In this document: positions 1 to 9,018 of the stretch, one piece after another
Layout: every line of letters starts with the position of its first letter
Position numbering within the stretch: the first letter of the stretch is position 1
Assembly: GCF_003601975.1 (NCBI RefSeq)
Contig: NZ_QZWZ01000004.1
Span: forward strand, 1-64,000
Length of the DNA: 64,000 bases
Reading direction: 5' to 3'
Source: Mesorhizobium waimense
GTDB taxonomy: Bacteria > Pseudomonadota > Alphaproteobacteria > Rhizobiales > Rhizobiaceae
Notes under the pieces: generated by a model
The model's input: only the letters and a program-made list of their open reading frames with translations
Told to the model about the DNA's origin: nothing
The model's database searches: none
Translations under genes and position numbers: made by a program

Positions 1-2
1 AA

Positions 3-353
3 ACCTTCGCCGCCTCGACCATCGCCGGCAAGCGTCGCGCCCTGGAGCGAAGTCTGGACGATATCTTCGCCACCACAACGTCGTGCGATCTGGCCCGCGA
101 CATCCAAAACAAGTTCAGGCGAGCTCGTAATCAACTTTTGACCTTTGCCCAATGGCCAGGAATGGTCGACGCGACGAACAACGCCTGCGAACGGGCGCTG
201 AGACCCGCCGTCGTTCAACGGAAGATCACCAACGGCTATCGCGCCATGTGGGCCGCCCAGGGCGAAGCCGACATTCGAACCGTCGTCGACACGGCTCGTC
301 TCGCGCCAGGCACGAACCCCTTCAAAATCATCCTTCAAACCGTCAGCGCCTGA
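3..353 (+). mobile_element. IS66-family transposase, C-terminal part (cut by window start)
   Basis: The reading frame is open from the first bases and ends at a TGA at 351-353. It encodes the C-terminal end of an IS66-type DDE transposase. The motif NNACERALRP, around 174-203, matches the region carrying the catalytic glutamate of the DDE triad. It is followed by the usual NGYRAMWAAQGEADIRTVV-like tail that closes IS66 transposases. The N-terminal part lies outside the window, so I cannot tell whether the element is intact. Together with the tRNA remnant 0.5 kb downstream it marks the edge of mobile DNA. Confidence 0.85.
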
Positions 354-361
354 AATCTGCG

Positions 362-793
362 ATGACTGAGCCCGCGACCTTGATCTTCCGAGCCTCTCTT
401 CGGGCACGGCTTTGTCGGGACATCGAGGTGTCGAGTTCGAGCACGCTGGCGGATCTGGCCGAAGCCATCGTAGCGGCATTTGGCTTCGACTTGGACCACG
501 CCTACGGCTTCTATTCAAAGCTGACGGGAAAGCTGTTCGACTCGCCCCTGCGGTTCGAACTCTTCGCCGACATAGAGGGGAGCGGCTCTCGCAGCGTGAA
601 GGGCACGCGCGTCAGCACAGCCTTCCAGAAGGTGGGCTCGGCAATGACCTTCTTGTACGACTACGGTGACGAGTGGCGCTTCCGCGTTGAACTTATTGGA
701 ACAGGGCAGGCGCAGCCCGATGCCAATTACCAGAGGATCGTCAGCAAGATCGGCAAGGCTCCCCCGCAGTACCCGGACATCGACGACGAGTGA
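362..793 (+). CDS. plasmid pRiA4b ORF-3-like family protein
   Basis: This 143-residue protein starts at the ATG at 362, nine bases after the transposase stop; the frame is open further upstream but only as an overlap of the transposase. It resembles the pRiA4b ORF-3-like (IS1096 passenger-type) family: an N-terminal segment followed by a helix of the type TLADLAEAIVAAFGF, and near the C-terminus the motif FLYDYGDEWRF that is diagnostic for the family. The molecular function of the family is unknown. Its members are often found beside transposases, and the position here directly behind an IS66 transposase fits. It is likely part of the mobile element cargo. Confidence 0.75.
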   Translation: MTEPATLIFRASLRARLCRDIEVSSSSTLADLAEAIVAAFGFDLDHAYGFYSKLTGKLFDSPLRFELFADIEGSGSRSVKGTRVSTAFQKVGSAMTFLYDYGDEWRFRVELIGTGQAQPDANYQRIVSKIGKAPPQYPDIDDE

Positions 794-870
794 CGACGCA
801 CCGTGCCGCATCGAAAGGGTGGGTAATTACCAACGACCGGTATTGGGAAACAACAGAAAAGGCCGTCTGA

Positions 871-919
871 CAAATTCCTAATCTGTAGGTCGCAGGTTCG
901 GTTCCTGTCGGGATCACCA
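871..919 (+). other. 3' half of a tRNA gene (probable attachment-site remnant)
   Basis: A T-arm (stem GCAGG 892-896 with CCTGT 904-908, seven-base loop TTCGGTT) is followed by an acceptor strand CGGGATC, a discriminator A and CCA at 917-919. Before it lies an anticodon-arm-like segment with loop TTCCTAA, which would read CCU (Arg). The 5' acceptor strand GATCCCG and a D-arm are absent upstream, so this is not a complete tRNA gene. Integrases of genomic islands commonly recombine within the 3' half of a tRNA and leave exactly such a copy at the far end. The anticodon assignment is tentative because the 5' side of the anticodon stem has a mismatch. Confidence 0.65.
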
Positions 920-1067
920 CGTTTTCAATGGCTTAGCTGGCAACCCGCCGTACTTTTTTCCGAAATTGGTTTCGGCGTGCATCCCCTCAGCTCAGGACTC
1001 GCCCAAACAAGCGACCAACGCGGCAGACGGCCAACCAGCTGACGCGTTTTCCCAGGAAAATAACACA

Positions 1068-1106
1068 TTGACATTCCAATTAGTTTTTGGATACCTTTTG
1101 GCATCC
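1068..1106 (+). promoter_or_regulatory. promoter with GATACC-type palindromic operator
   Basis: TTGACA at 1068-1073 is followed after 16 bases by GATACC at 1090-1095, giving a plausible -35/-10 pair. The -10 lies inside an 18-bp imperfect palindrome, GGATACC-TTTT-GGCATCC (1089-1106). Related palindromes occur before several other operons of the island, so a repressor bound here would block the -10. The gene served is the O-demethylase at 1376. Confidence 0.6.
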
Positions 1107-1375
1107 GAGTGAGTTCCCAAGCTCTGGGTTCTGTCCACGCAAGCCCACGACCGGATCGGATCCAGCCAGCTTAATTGACGCTCATTTGGGAGGATATCCT
1201 GGCTTTCCGCACGGCCTCTCTCCGCGCGAAGCGAGCGTCGTCCTGGCGCCGCGGCGGATAGTTGCGCTGGAAGACGCCTACAGGAGACGGGTCACGGCAT
1301 TGTTCTCAAGTGAACTTGCCGAAGCCCCCGCAAGCATCCGGGCAGCCAGGTCACATGACAAATGGAGGAATCGAC

Positions 1376-2758
1376 ATGGCAACAACGAATGAGGCACCGA
1401 AGAGCCTCGAGAGCATCCTGAAATCGGCGGGTGGACCAGTAAACCTGCTGCGCGGATCCAACCTCGGGCCTTACCGGTTTCCCGTCATTCCGCCGGAGTT
1501 TACGAACTGGCGCGACGAAGTGCGCGCGTGGAAGGATGGCTGCGCACTGCTCGAACAGTCCTACCATATGACCGAACTGCACCTGCGCGGGTCGCAGGTC
1601 ATCCCCTTTCTCTCGGAGATCGCGGTCAACAAGTTCGACCCGTTCCCGGTCCTGCGCGCCAAACAGCTCGTGCTGGCCGGCCATGACGGATACTACATCG
1701 CCGACGCCATCATTTTCCGGGAAGCTGACGACTTCTTCCGCATCGTCGGCGCTCCCTTCGCCAGCGACTGGGTGCTCTACAACGCCGAAAAGAGCAGCTA
1801 CGACGTGGAGGCGAAGAAAGACGACAATTTCTCGATCCGCTCCGGCACCCGCGAGGTGTTCCGCGTCCAGATCCAGGGGCCGAACGCCCTCGCGCTCATG
1901 CGGGAAGTGACGGGCGGCAGCCTGCCGGAGATCAAGTTCTTCAACATCGGTGAGTTCAAGATCGCCGGAAAACCCGTCCGCGCCCTGCGGCACGGCATGG
2001 CGGGCGAACCCGGCTTCGAGATCTACGGAGCCTGGGACGACCAGCAGGCGGTGCGCGAGGCGCTGGAGAAGACCGGGGAGAAGTACGGCTTGCGCAAGAT
2101 CGGCGCGCTCGCCTACTCGACCACTGCACAGGAGTCCGGCTGGGTGCCGATGCCGCTACCTGCCATTTATCATGGCGACGACATGAAGCCCTACCGCGAG
2201 TGGCTGAACAGCTACTTCCTGGAGTCGGTCGCCTCGCTCGGCGGCAGTTTCGTGTCGGACGAGATCACGGACTACTATGTCGATCCGATCGAACTCGGCT
2301 ACAGGAACGTGATCGACTTCGGCCGCGACTTCATCGGCCGCGACGCCTTGCTCGAGAAGGCCAATAACCAGCGCCGCACCAAGGTCACGCTCGAGTGGAA
2401 CGACGAAGATGCGGCCGTCGTGATGCGGGACTCCATCTTCCCGGCCAACGGGACCCCGGCCAAGTTTCTCAACATGCCGATGCCCATGTACGCAACATTC
2501 CAGGTCGATGCCGTCATGAAGAAGGGCAAGGTGTCGGGCATCTCGACCTGGCCGTCCTTCACGGCGAACGCCAATCGCTTCATCTCGCTGGGGCTTGTCG
2601 ACCTCGAGCACGCACAACCGGGAAGCGAGGTTACGCTTCTGTGGGGCGAGCCGGGGTCGCGCCGCAACACGGTGGAGAAGCACCAGGTCCGCGAGATCAG
2701 GGCAAAGGTCGCGCCGGCACCCTATTTCGACAAGGTGATCAAGACCGGCAAGCACTGA
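1376..2758 (+). CDS. ligM: LigM/DesA-like tetrahydrofolate-dependent aromatic O-demethylase
   Basis: This 460-residue protein of the GcvT/aminomethyltransferase fold closely follows the plan of LigM and DesA, the vanillate/3-O-methylgallate and syringate O-demethylases of Sphingobium. Family-typical stretches include PEFTNWRDE near residue 40, RHGMAGEPGFEI near 206, ESGWVPMPLPAIY near 255 and LGGSFVSDEITDYYV near 290. The known reaction moves the methyl group of an aryl methyl ether to tetrahydrofolate, giving a phenol and 5-methyl-THF. It would act in the cytoplasm. The ATG at 1376 has a GGAGG site at 1364-1368; the longer open frame upstream has no such site. It is transcribed alone from the operator-controlled promoter at 1068. 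LigM versus DesA substrate preference cannot be told from sequence; DMSP demethylase is a less likely relative. Confidence 0.8.
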   Translation: MATTNEAPKSLESILKSAGGPVNLLRGSNLGPYRFPVIPPEFTNWRDEVRAWKDGCALLEQSYHMTELHLRGSQVIPFLSEIAVNKFDPFPVLRAKQLVLAGHDGYYIADAIIFREADDFFRIVGAPFASDWVLYNAEKSSYDVEAKKDDNFSIRSGTREVFRVQIQGPNALALMREVTGGSLPEIKFFNIGEFKIAGKPVRALRHGMAGEPGFEIYGAWDDQQAVREALEKTGEKYGLRKIGALAYSTTAQESGWVPMPLPAIYHGDDMKPYREWLNSYFLESVASLGGSFVSDEITDYYVDPIELGYRNVIDFGRDFIGRDALLEKANNQRRTKVTLEWNDEDAAVVMRDSIFPANGTPAKFLNMPMPMYATFQVDAVMKKGKVSGISTWPSFTANANRFISLGLVDLEHAQPGSEVTLLWGEPGSRRNTVEKHQVREIRAKVAPAPYFDKVIKTGKH

Positions 2759-3102
2759 CGAGCTGCCCAACGCCGCACGGCTCTGATCGAGCTGCCGGCT
2801 GCCAAACATGTCCAGATCATCTTGGAAGGCGGCCTCGACATCGAGGCCGCAGACGGGATGGCTGTGCTCGGAGCGAGGCCAGACGGATGAGAGAGTATCT
2901 TCTGGTTGCAGGAACCGCCCGGGCATCGTCGCGGCCGTCGCCATACCGGTTCTCCCATAGAGCAACTGCACATCCCTCCCATTCGGTGGCATCAGGAACA
3001 CGGCGTGTGGCTGAGGAACGGGCAATTGGCGACCGACCGCAATCGCCTACCGATCGTCGAACGCATAGGCCACGGCCAGGCGAGCGGGCTCGCCCTCGGT
3101 GA
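2759..3102. other. intergenic region between convergent genes, with hairpin
   Basis: The two flanking genes converge on this stretch of 344 bases and I see no gene in it. A perfect inverted repeat (GCGGCCTCGA and its complement, 2829-2850, separated by two bases) could form a hairpin and act as a terminator, but no T-run follows on either side. It may be remnant sequence of a lost gene; nothing recognisable could be read in any frame. Confidence 0.5.
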
Positions 3103-4029
3103 TCAGGCGGCGCCTTCCAGATAGTGCCTGTCGAAGACGCCTTCGGCCGCATCGCGCTTCGAGTTGTCGAGCAGGTTTGCCCTGACCATCAGGTCGATCG
3201 TCGTCTTGAGCGCCCTGTCCGGCACGGCAAGGCCTTGCGGCCACATGCCCATGCCGCGCATGTATTCCAAGCCCCGTCGCGCCAGGGATTCACTGTCAGG
3301 CGTGGTGATGCGCTGGAAGATCGGCAGCGTGATGCCTTGGCCGGCCGCGTCATTCGTGACCGCATGCGCCTCGATCAGCGCCTTGAGGAAGCGGGTTACG
3401 AGATCGCGGTTCGCGCTGAGCCAGGAAGCCTTGCCGATGACGGCGGTGAAGACGATCTCGGGGATCGCGGCGCAGACCTCCCCGAGCAGGTTGTAGCCTT
3501 TGTCCTGCGCGAGAAAGTTCCATGGCGCGGGCTGCGGAGCGCAGTCTATTTCGCCAGCCTGCAGTGCCTCCCACCGCTTGGTGTGGATGCCGGCCAGGGC
3601 AAACTCATAGTCGCCGGGATAGTGCAGCCCTTCCGCGGCCAGCATGATCTGCGTGTAGATCGCGGTGCCTTCCGTCAGCGACGAGGTGCCGACCTTCTTG
3701 CCCCTCAGTTCGGCGAGCGAACCGATATCCGGGCGCGCCACAATGGACATAGGCAGGCGCACGGCGTTGGCTGCGACGATGCGCAGCTCCCCTCCCCTCA
3801 CAAAGTCGGCAACGGCGCCTTCCGGCGGCGTGATCGCCAAGTCCGCTTCACCCTCGAGAACGGCAGCGGTGGCTTTGTCGACGCTGCCCATGCGCTTGTA
3901 GACGATCCGCACGCCGTGCTTTTCGAAAAAGCCCTGTTCGTCGGCAACGAAGACAGGAAGCCAGTTGAACCCTTGCGCGCCGCCCGCGAGCCAAAGTTCG
4001 GCGAGGCCGGCAGGTTTTTGGTCAGTCAT
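3103..4029 (-). CDS. NMT1/THI5- or SsuA-like substrate-binding-fold protein without signal peptide
   Basis: The 308-residue product has the periplasmic-binding-protein-like fold of the NMT1/THI5/SsuA group: opening LWLAGGAQGFNWLPVFVA, then EADLAITPPEGAVADFVRG and a GKKVGTSSLTEG stretch around residue 110. The start is the ATG at 4027-4029, preceded by AGGGAGG. The N-terminus (MTDQKPAGLAELW) carries no signal peptide or lipobox, unusual for a transporter component, and no permease or ATPase of the matching class is nearby. Some members of this fold are enzymes; 4,5-dihydroxyphthalate decarboxylase is one. It could therefore be a cytoplasmic decarboxylase-like enzyme or a binding protein. Its promoter overlaps a GATACC-type palindrome (4149-4166), which places it in the aromatic regulon. 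The function is not settled. Confidence 0.6.
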   Translation of the reverse strand: MTDQKPAGLAELWLAGGAQGFNWLPVFVADEQGFFEKHGVRIVYKRMGSVDKATAAVLEGEADLAITPPEGAVADFVRGGELRIVAANAVRLPMSIVARPDIGSLAELRGKKVGTSSLTEGTAIYTQIMLAAEGLHYPGDYEFALAGIHTKRWEALQAGEIDCAPQPAPWNFLAQDKGYNLLGEVCAAIPEIVFTAVIGKASWLSANRDLVTRFLKALIEAHAVTNDAAGQGITLPIFQRITTPDSESLARRGLEYMRGMGMWPQGLAVPDRALKTTIDLMVRANLLDNSKRDAAEGVFDRHYLEGAA

Positions 4030-4148
4030 GGCGATATCCTCCCTTGAAACTTCCGGCTCGGAGCACCGGCCTGCTCCTCCGTCTGGTGAGATGCGGTTCG
4101 GGCCTGCGACCGTGGCGCCGCCCATGTTGACAGAGACATGTAAATTTG

Positions 4149-4166
4149 AGATACCAAATAGTATCT
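4149..4166 (-). promoter_or_regulatory. GATACC-type operator over the promoter of the 3103-4029 gene
   Basis: AGATACC-AAAT-AGTATCT is an 18-bp near-perfect palindrome. On the minus strand it contains a -10-like GATACT, with TTGACA (plus-strand TGTCAA at 4182-4187) 16 bases upstream. This is the same layout as at 1068-1106: promoter -10 inside the palindrome. Confidence 0.6.
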
Positions 4167-4171
4167 AAAAA

Positions 4172-4193
4172 ACATACGGTATGTCAACATACC
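4172..4193. promoter_or_regulatory. second palindromic site in the 4.1-4.2 kb divergent control region
   Basis: ACATACGGTATGT (4172-4184) is a 13-bp palindrome that overlaps a second inverted repeat, GGTATGT-CA-ACATACC (4178-4193). The half-site GGTATG is close to the GGTATC half of the neighbouring operator. The site overlaps the minus-strand -35 and lies upstream of the plus-strand genes starting at 4234 and 4301, so it could control both directions. Confidence 0.45.
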
Positions 4194-4233
4194 GAACGAG
4201 GGAGCCGGCTGACATCGAGCCGAAGGAGGAAAC

Positions 4234-4299
4234 ATGCGCCCCACAAAGAGTGTCGCCGATATCCGCAGGCGACAGTTCGAAGCGCCGCGGGACAGCTGA
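4234..4299 (+). CDS. short 21-codon ORF coupled to the membrane protein gene
   Basis: The sequence AAGGAGGAAAC immediately before the ATG at 4234 is the strongest Shine-Dalgarno in the neighbourhood. The frame MRPTKSVADIRRRQ... ends at TGA 4297-4299, one base before the ATG of the membrane protein at 4301, which has only a weak site of its own. A leader peptide that couples translation is one reading. The N-terminal wording (KSVADIRRRQ) also resembles the start of BetI-like TetR regulators, so a regulator remnant is the other. No function can be assigned. Confidence 0.4.
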   Translation: MRPTKSVADIRRRQFEAPRDS

Positions 4300-4300
4300 C

Positions 4301-5164
4301 ATGAGCGGCCTGGCGCGATCGCCACAGGAAGCGATGATCCTGTGCATGGTTACGGCTGGTTTGCTGGCGCTTGTCGCTGCTGGGCTGTTGCGCTGGCTTC
4401 GCGCCGGGCGGGTCTGGACAGACCTCTTGGTGCCGCTCTCCTTCCTTGTCGCTTACTGGCTCACCTACAACAAGGTGCCGTCCTTCCCGCCAGTGGGCGC
4501 GGTCAACAAGATCTTTTTCGTCGCCTTGATCGGAACGGCGCTCGCTATCCTGGCCGAGGCCGCCGGCCGTAGCAGGCTGGGTCGCGCACTTGTCCTTGCC
4601 CAACCGATCGCGTCCGCCGCCTATATAGGAACGGCTCGGCTGCCCGATGCTCTCCCGGAAGTGGCGGTGGCTGGGCTGTGGGGGCTGCTGGCGATGTATG
4701 GCCTTTCCGGCAGAATAGGCCAGGCCGAGGACGAAACCGAAACAAGACGCGCCGCTCTGCTCGGCATCGCATGCACCGGATTCGCGCCGATCGCCCTATT
4801 GGGAGCATCATCCTCGAGCTTCCAGCTCAGCCTGCTTTTTGCAGCCGCCGTGGCGGCCATTGTCGCCGCCAACATCTCAAATCCGGATTTCGGATTCCGC
4901 TCCGCATCCCTGTTGGGAGGAGCGGGAGGCATGATAGCGGTCGCGCAGACCGTCACGCTCATCACGCGCAAGACCGACATGTTGGCGCTGGCTGTGCTGT
5001 CGTTGGTCTTTGTCGCGCCATTTGTCGTCGATCCGGTTTTGAGCCGGATCCCTACCACGAACAAAGCCGTCCGCCTCGCCGCTTTTGTCGGGATGTGCCT
5101 GCTGCCTGTCGGTGCATCCCTGGCGACTGTGATCGCGCGGTATGGCTCGAGCTTCCCGGTATGA
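4301..5164 (+). CDS. multi-pass membrane protein of unknown function
   Basis: The 287-residue product is almost entirely hydrophobic, with roughly eight to nine predicted membrane-spanning stretches separated by short charged loops (for example WLRAGR after the first span and EDETETRR about residue 145). I recognise no transporter or enzyme motif. The ATG at 4301 follows the short ORF by one base; an in-frame start at 4181 would overlap the operator and lacks a ribosome binding site. It is followed by a YceI-family gene at 5212, a combination suggesting both act at the envelope and may share a transcript. Being inside the regulated island, it could belong to uptake or redox support of the pathway, but this is inference. 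Confidence 0.55.
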   Translation: MSGLARSPQEAMILCMVTAGLLALVAAGLLRWLRAGRVWTDLLVPLSFLVAYWLTYNKVPSFPPVGAVNKIFFVALIGTALAILAEAAGRSRLGRALVLAQPIASAAYIGTARLPDALPEVAVAGLWGLLAMYGLSGRIGQAEDETETRRAALLGIACTGFAPIALLGASSSSFQLSLLFAAAVAAIVAANISNPDFGFRSASLLGGAGGMIAVAQTVTLITRKTDMLALAVLSLVFVAPFVVDPVLSRIPTTNKAVRLAAFVGMCLLPVGASLATVIARYGSSFPV

Positions 5165-5211
5165 CCCGGAAGAGAACTGTCGGAAACCATTTTAGGGAGG
5201 AAGTTACACTT

Positions 5212-5799
5212 ATGTCGAAACTACTGCGCACCACCTTGCTTGCCGCCACGATCGCCTGGCTGCCGCTGGCCGCCGAAAGGGCCGCGGCCGGAACTTTCGA
5301 AATCGATCCCGTACATTCGGGCATCGCATTCTTCATCGATCATCTCGGCTTCTCACAAGTGATCGGAACGGCGAAAGAGTTCTCGGGCACGTTCGCGTTC
5401 GACGCCACCCAGCCAGCAAACAGCAGTCTTGAGGTTGCGGTGAAAGTTGCCGGCATCTCGACCAACAATAGCCAGCGCGATAGCGACATTCAGGGCGCGG
5501 ACTGGTTCAATGCAACCGAGTTCCCGCAGATCACCTTTGTCGGGTGGGAATTCAAGGCGGTCGACGCCAAATCCGGAACGATCACGGGCGATCTCACGAT
5601 CGCAGGGGTGACAAAGCCGGCCACGCTGGACGTCACCTTCAACAAGGAAGGCGAGAACCCGTGGGACAAGAGCCATGTCGTCGGCTTCAGTGCCCGTACT
5701 TCGATCAAACGCAGCGACTTCGGCATGAAGGCCGCGCTCGGAATGATCGGCGACGAGGTGAGCCTCGTGATTCAGGTTGAAGGGCGTGCCCGTGCATAA
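5212..5799 (+). CDS. YceI-family periplasmic lipid-binding-like protein
   Basis: This 195-residue protein has a clear Sec signal peptide (residues 1 to about 24, ending near AERAAAG) followed by the YceI beta-barrel domain: GTFEIDPVHSGIAFFI, then WFNATEFPQITFVG and GDLTIAGVTKPATLDVTF, all typical. The family binds isoprenoid or other amphipathic ligands in the periplasm; a catalytic activity has not been established. The ATG at 5212 has AGGGAGG at 5194-5200. It follows the membrane protein by 47 bases, so the two are probably co-transcribed. A strong hairpin closes the unit at 5811-5838. Confidence 0.8.
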   Translation: MSKLLRTTLLAATIAWLPLAAERAAAGTFEIDPVHSGIAFFIDHLGFSQVIGTAKEFSGTFAFDATQPANSSLEVAVKVAGISTNNSQRDSDIQGADWFNATEFPQITFVGWEFKAVDAKSGTITGDLTIAGVTKPATLDVTFNKEGENPWDKSHVVGFSARTSIKRSDFGMKAALGMIGDEVSLVIQVEGRARA

Positions 5800-5810
5800 C
5801 TCACGGTGAC

Positions 5811-5838
5811 CGTCCGGCAGGCTGTCGCCTGCCGGACG
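5811..5838 (+). terminator. 12-bp hairpin after the YceI gene
   Basis: CGTCCGGCAGGC and its exact complement enclose the loop TGTC. The stem begins 12 bases after the YceI stop. There is no T-run behind it, so it may be a processing or Rho-associated hairpin rather than a full intrinsic terminator. Confidence 0.55.
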
Positions 5839-5945
5839 CCTCGATTGCGTGCAATGGCCGGAAGCGGATCCCATCGGCAGCGGTCAGTTTCATTCAGGCT
5901 GGTTCTGCCGCCCCACGGATTGCGCCAAGTGCAACTTGCCGTGGC

Positions 5946-6680
5946 CTACTCTGCGGCCACGGGATCCGAACGCTTGAAAGGATCGCCCGCCCCACCTTGC
6001 GCGAAAAGGTGGCTTGCATGGGCAATGACGTTCTCGGTCGTCTCGCGGATATGCCGGTCGACCAGATCCTGCGCCGTGGCGGTGTCGCGGGCGATGACCC
6101 TGTCCATGATCATCTTGTGCTCGACGTCCTTTGCGCGCCATTGCGGGCGAAACTGCGAGGACATCCTGCGGTAGCGGTGGGCGCGCTCAAAGAGCTTCTG
6201 CCGGATCTCGAGCAGATTGGGCGAGCCGCATGCCGCGACCAGCGAAAGGTGGAACGCACTGTGCAACGTCGCCCATTCGTCGGAGAGATAGTAGCTCGCA
6301 CCAAGCCGGCTTTGCAGGCGATCCATCCGATGGAACGCGGCCATGATGTCCGCCTCCCAGCGATCGTCGCCACGCTCTATCGCCAGCTTGATGCACTGCC
6401 GTTCGACGAGCACACGGACATCCGTCAGATCGTTGAGATCGAACAGCGAGACCGGCGCGACCAGGAACCCGCGCTGCCCCTCCGCCACAACCAGGCCTTC
6501 GGCCACCAGCCGCGACAGGGCCTCGCGCAGAGTGGAGAAGCTTACTTCATACAACTCCCTCAGCGTTTCGAAGCGCAGCTTGGTTCCCGGCTTCAAGGCG
6601 CAGCTGATGATGTCGCTCCGCATGCGCGCCAACACGTCCCCGGCACGTGTCTCTCCGGCGGGCTTGAGGGTGTTACCCAT
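5946..6680 (-). CDS. GntR-family (FCD/FadR-type) transcriptional regulator
   Basis: The 244-residue protein has an N-terminal winged helix (residues about 15-75, with LRELYEVSFSTLREALSRL and a GLVVAEGQRGFLV wing) and a C-terminal all-helical FCD ligand-binding domain (DLTDVRVLVERQC, later HRYRRMS and DRHIRET) that usually binds a carboxylate through a metal site. FCD regulators often sense the substrate or an intermediate of a nearby catabolic pathway. The ATG is at 6678-6680. An ATTTTCGAAAT site sits 42 bp upstream of the start, and the same 11-mer recurs before the extradiol dioxygenase at 21854, which suggests that this protein controls the ring-cleavage operon and itself. The ligand is unknown. 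Confidence 0.8.
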   Translation of the reverse strand: MGNTLKPAGETRAGDVLARMRSDIISCALKPGTKLRFETLRELYEVSFSTLREALSRLVAEGLVVAEGQRGFLVAPVSLFDLNDLTDVRVLVERQCIKLAIERGDDRWEADIMAAFHRMDRLQSRLGASYYLSDEWATLHSAFHLSLVAACGSPNLLEIRQKLFERAHRYRRMSSQFRPQWRAKDVEHKMIMDRVIARDTATAQDLVDRHIRETTENVIAHASHLFAQGGAGDPFKRSDPVAAE

Positions 6681-6721
6681 GCATACGACTCCGCATTGAA
6701 TTATCGCGGAGATTACTGCCG

Positions 6722-6732
6722 ATTTTCGAAAT
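6722..6732. promoter_or_regulatory. ATTTTCGAAAT site upstream of the GntR gene
   Basis: The 11-mer contains the palindromic core TTTCGAAA. It lies 42 bp before the regulator start, where an autoregulatory site would be expected, and is identical to 21770-21780. Near-identical copies are at 20711-20720 and 20840-20851. Confidence 0.5.
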
Positions 6733-6802
6733 AATCAAAACCTATCGCACCGAAGTGGCGGGATACTCCGATCCGGCAGTGAAAGGCGAGCCATGTTGAT
6801 TC

Positions 6803-7657
6803 TTAGCTGTTAGGCGACAGCCTCTCAGCGTGCCATCTCAGATGGTCGTCCACGAAGGTCGAAATGAAGAAATAAGAGTGATCGTACCCATCCTGCATGC
6901 GCAGTTTCAGCGGAATGCCGGCCTTTGCGCAGGCCGCCTCCAGAAGCCAGGGCCTTAGCCCGTCATTCAGGAACCCGTCCGATGTCCCCTGATCGACGAG
7001 AAATTCCGGGAAGCGGCATCCGTCCTCGGTAAGCGATGTGGTGTCATACGCCCGCCACCAGGCCTCGTCCGTCCCGAGGTATTTTTCGAAGGCCGGTCTC
7101 GACCAGCCGGCTGTGCTTGGCTGCACGATCGGCGCGAGGGCCGAGCAGCTCTTGAACCGCTGCGGGTTTTTCAGGGCAATCGTCAGTGCGCCGTGGCCGC
7201 CCATCGAATGGCCCGTGATAGCCTGGCGCGACATGTCTGCCGGAAAATTCGCAGCGATCAACGCCGGCAGTTCCTCGACGATATAGGAATACATCCGGTA
7301 GTTCTTCGCATAAGGCTCCTGCGTCGCATCGAGATAAAAGCCGGCGCCGCAGCCAAACTGCCAATTGTCCTTCTCATCTGGGATGTCGGCGCCGCGCGGA
7401 CTGGTGTCCGGACAAACGACGATCAGCCCCAGTTCGGCGGCCATGCGCCTGTATTCGCCTTTGTCCATGACATTTTGATGGGTGCAGGTCAGTCCCGACA
7501 AATACCACACCACCGGGCAAAGCGTTTCCTCAGCCTGTGGAGGCACGAAAACGGCAAACGTCATATCGCAAGAGCAACTCGTCGACAGGTGCGAATAGAC
7601 GCCCTGCACCCCGCCATGGGATTTTGCCTGGGAGATGGTCTTCATGGGTTCCGGCAT
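6803..7657 (-). CDS. fghA: S-formylglutathione hydrolase
   Basis: This is the serine hydrolase that cleaves S-formylglutathione to formate and glutathione, the last step of glutathione-dependent formaldehyde oxidation. The 284-residue product shows the esterase D fold: WYLSGLTC (oxyanion region), ITGHSMGGHGAL with the nucleophilic serine, the LVDQGTSDGFL aspartate region and DHSYFFI with the catalytic histidine. The start at 7657 has GGAGAAGG five bases before the ATG; the ATG at 7645 aligns better with FrmB and is a valid alternative. It lies 156 bases behind the matching dehydrogenase and is probably the last gene of the operon that begins with the Liv binding protein at 14622. In this setting it would clear formaldehyde released by P450 O-demethylation. 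Confidence 0.9.
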   Translation of the reverse strand: MPEPMKTISQAKSHGGVQGVYSHLSTSCSCDMTFAVFVPPQAEETLCPVVWYLSGLTCTHQNVMDKGEYRRMAAELGLIVVCPDTSPRGADIPDEKDNWQFGCGAGFYLDATQEPYAKNYRMYSYIVEELPALIAANFPADMSRQAITGHSMGGHGALTIALKNPQRFKSCSALAPIVQPSTAGWSRPAFEKYLGTDEAWWRAYDTTSLTEDGCRFPEFLVDQGTSDGFLNDGLRPWLLEAACAKAGIPLKLRMQDGYDHSYFFISTFVDDHLRWHAERLSPNS

Positions 7658-7813
7658 GTAGTCCTTCTCCACCAATTTCAAGCGCCAATGATAGCCATCT
7701 ATGGCATCGGCTGCGGCCACGGCAACCCTGGTGGACCAGGTTGCCCCGATGTCGGGCCGGCACCAGCGTTCTAAGAGCACAGTGCCATCAAGTGGGCATG
7801 TCACGCGAGACGA

Positions 7814-8941
<1,128 letters not shown>

Positions 8942-9018
8942 GCGTTTTCTCCAATTCTAATCGTCACCGGCCTGCCGTCGACAGTGCGGTTCTTCACGGC
9001 TCGCGGGCACGGCGGTCG

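Larger units (their letters stand above)
794..1375. other. intergenic region with tRNA remnant and regulated promoter
   Basis: No gene is convincing in this 582-base stretch. It holds the tRNA 3' half at 871-919 and, after about 150 bases without recognisable content, a promoter with a palindromic operator (1068-1106) that should drive the O-demethylase gene starting at 1376. The AT-richer stretch around 940-970 and 1060-1100 fits a promoter area. Short frames inside it have no family likeness and no ribosome binding site. Confidence 0.6.

Noticed and set aside
871..919. A complete tRNA gene.
   Set aside because: The acceptor 5' strand and D-arm are missing upstream; only the T-arm, 3' acceptor and an anticodon-arm-like part can be seen.
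2829..2850. A perfect inverted repeat as an intrinsic terminator.
   Set aside because: No T-run follows on either strand and the spacer of two bases needs the stem to open. I kept it only as a feature of the intergenic region.
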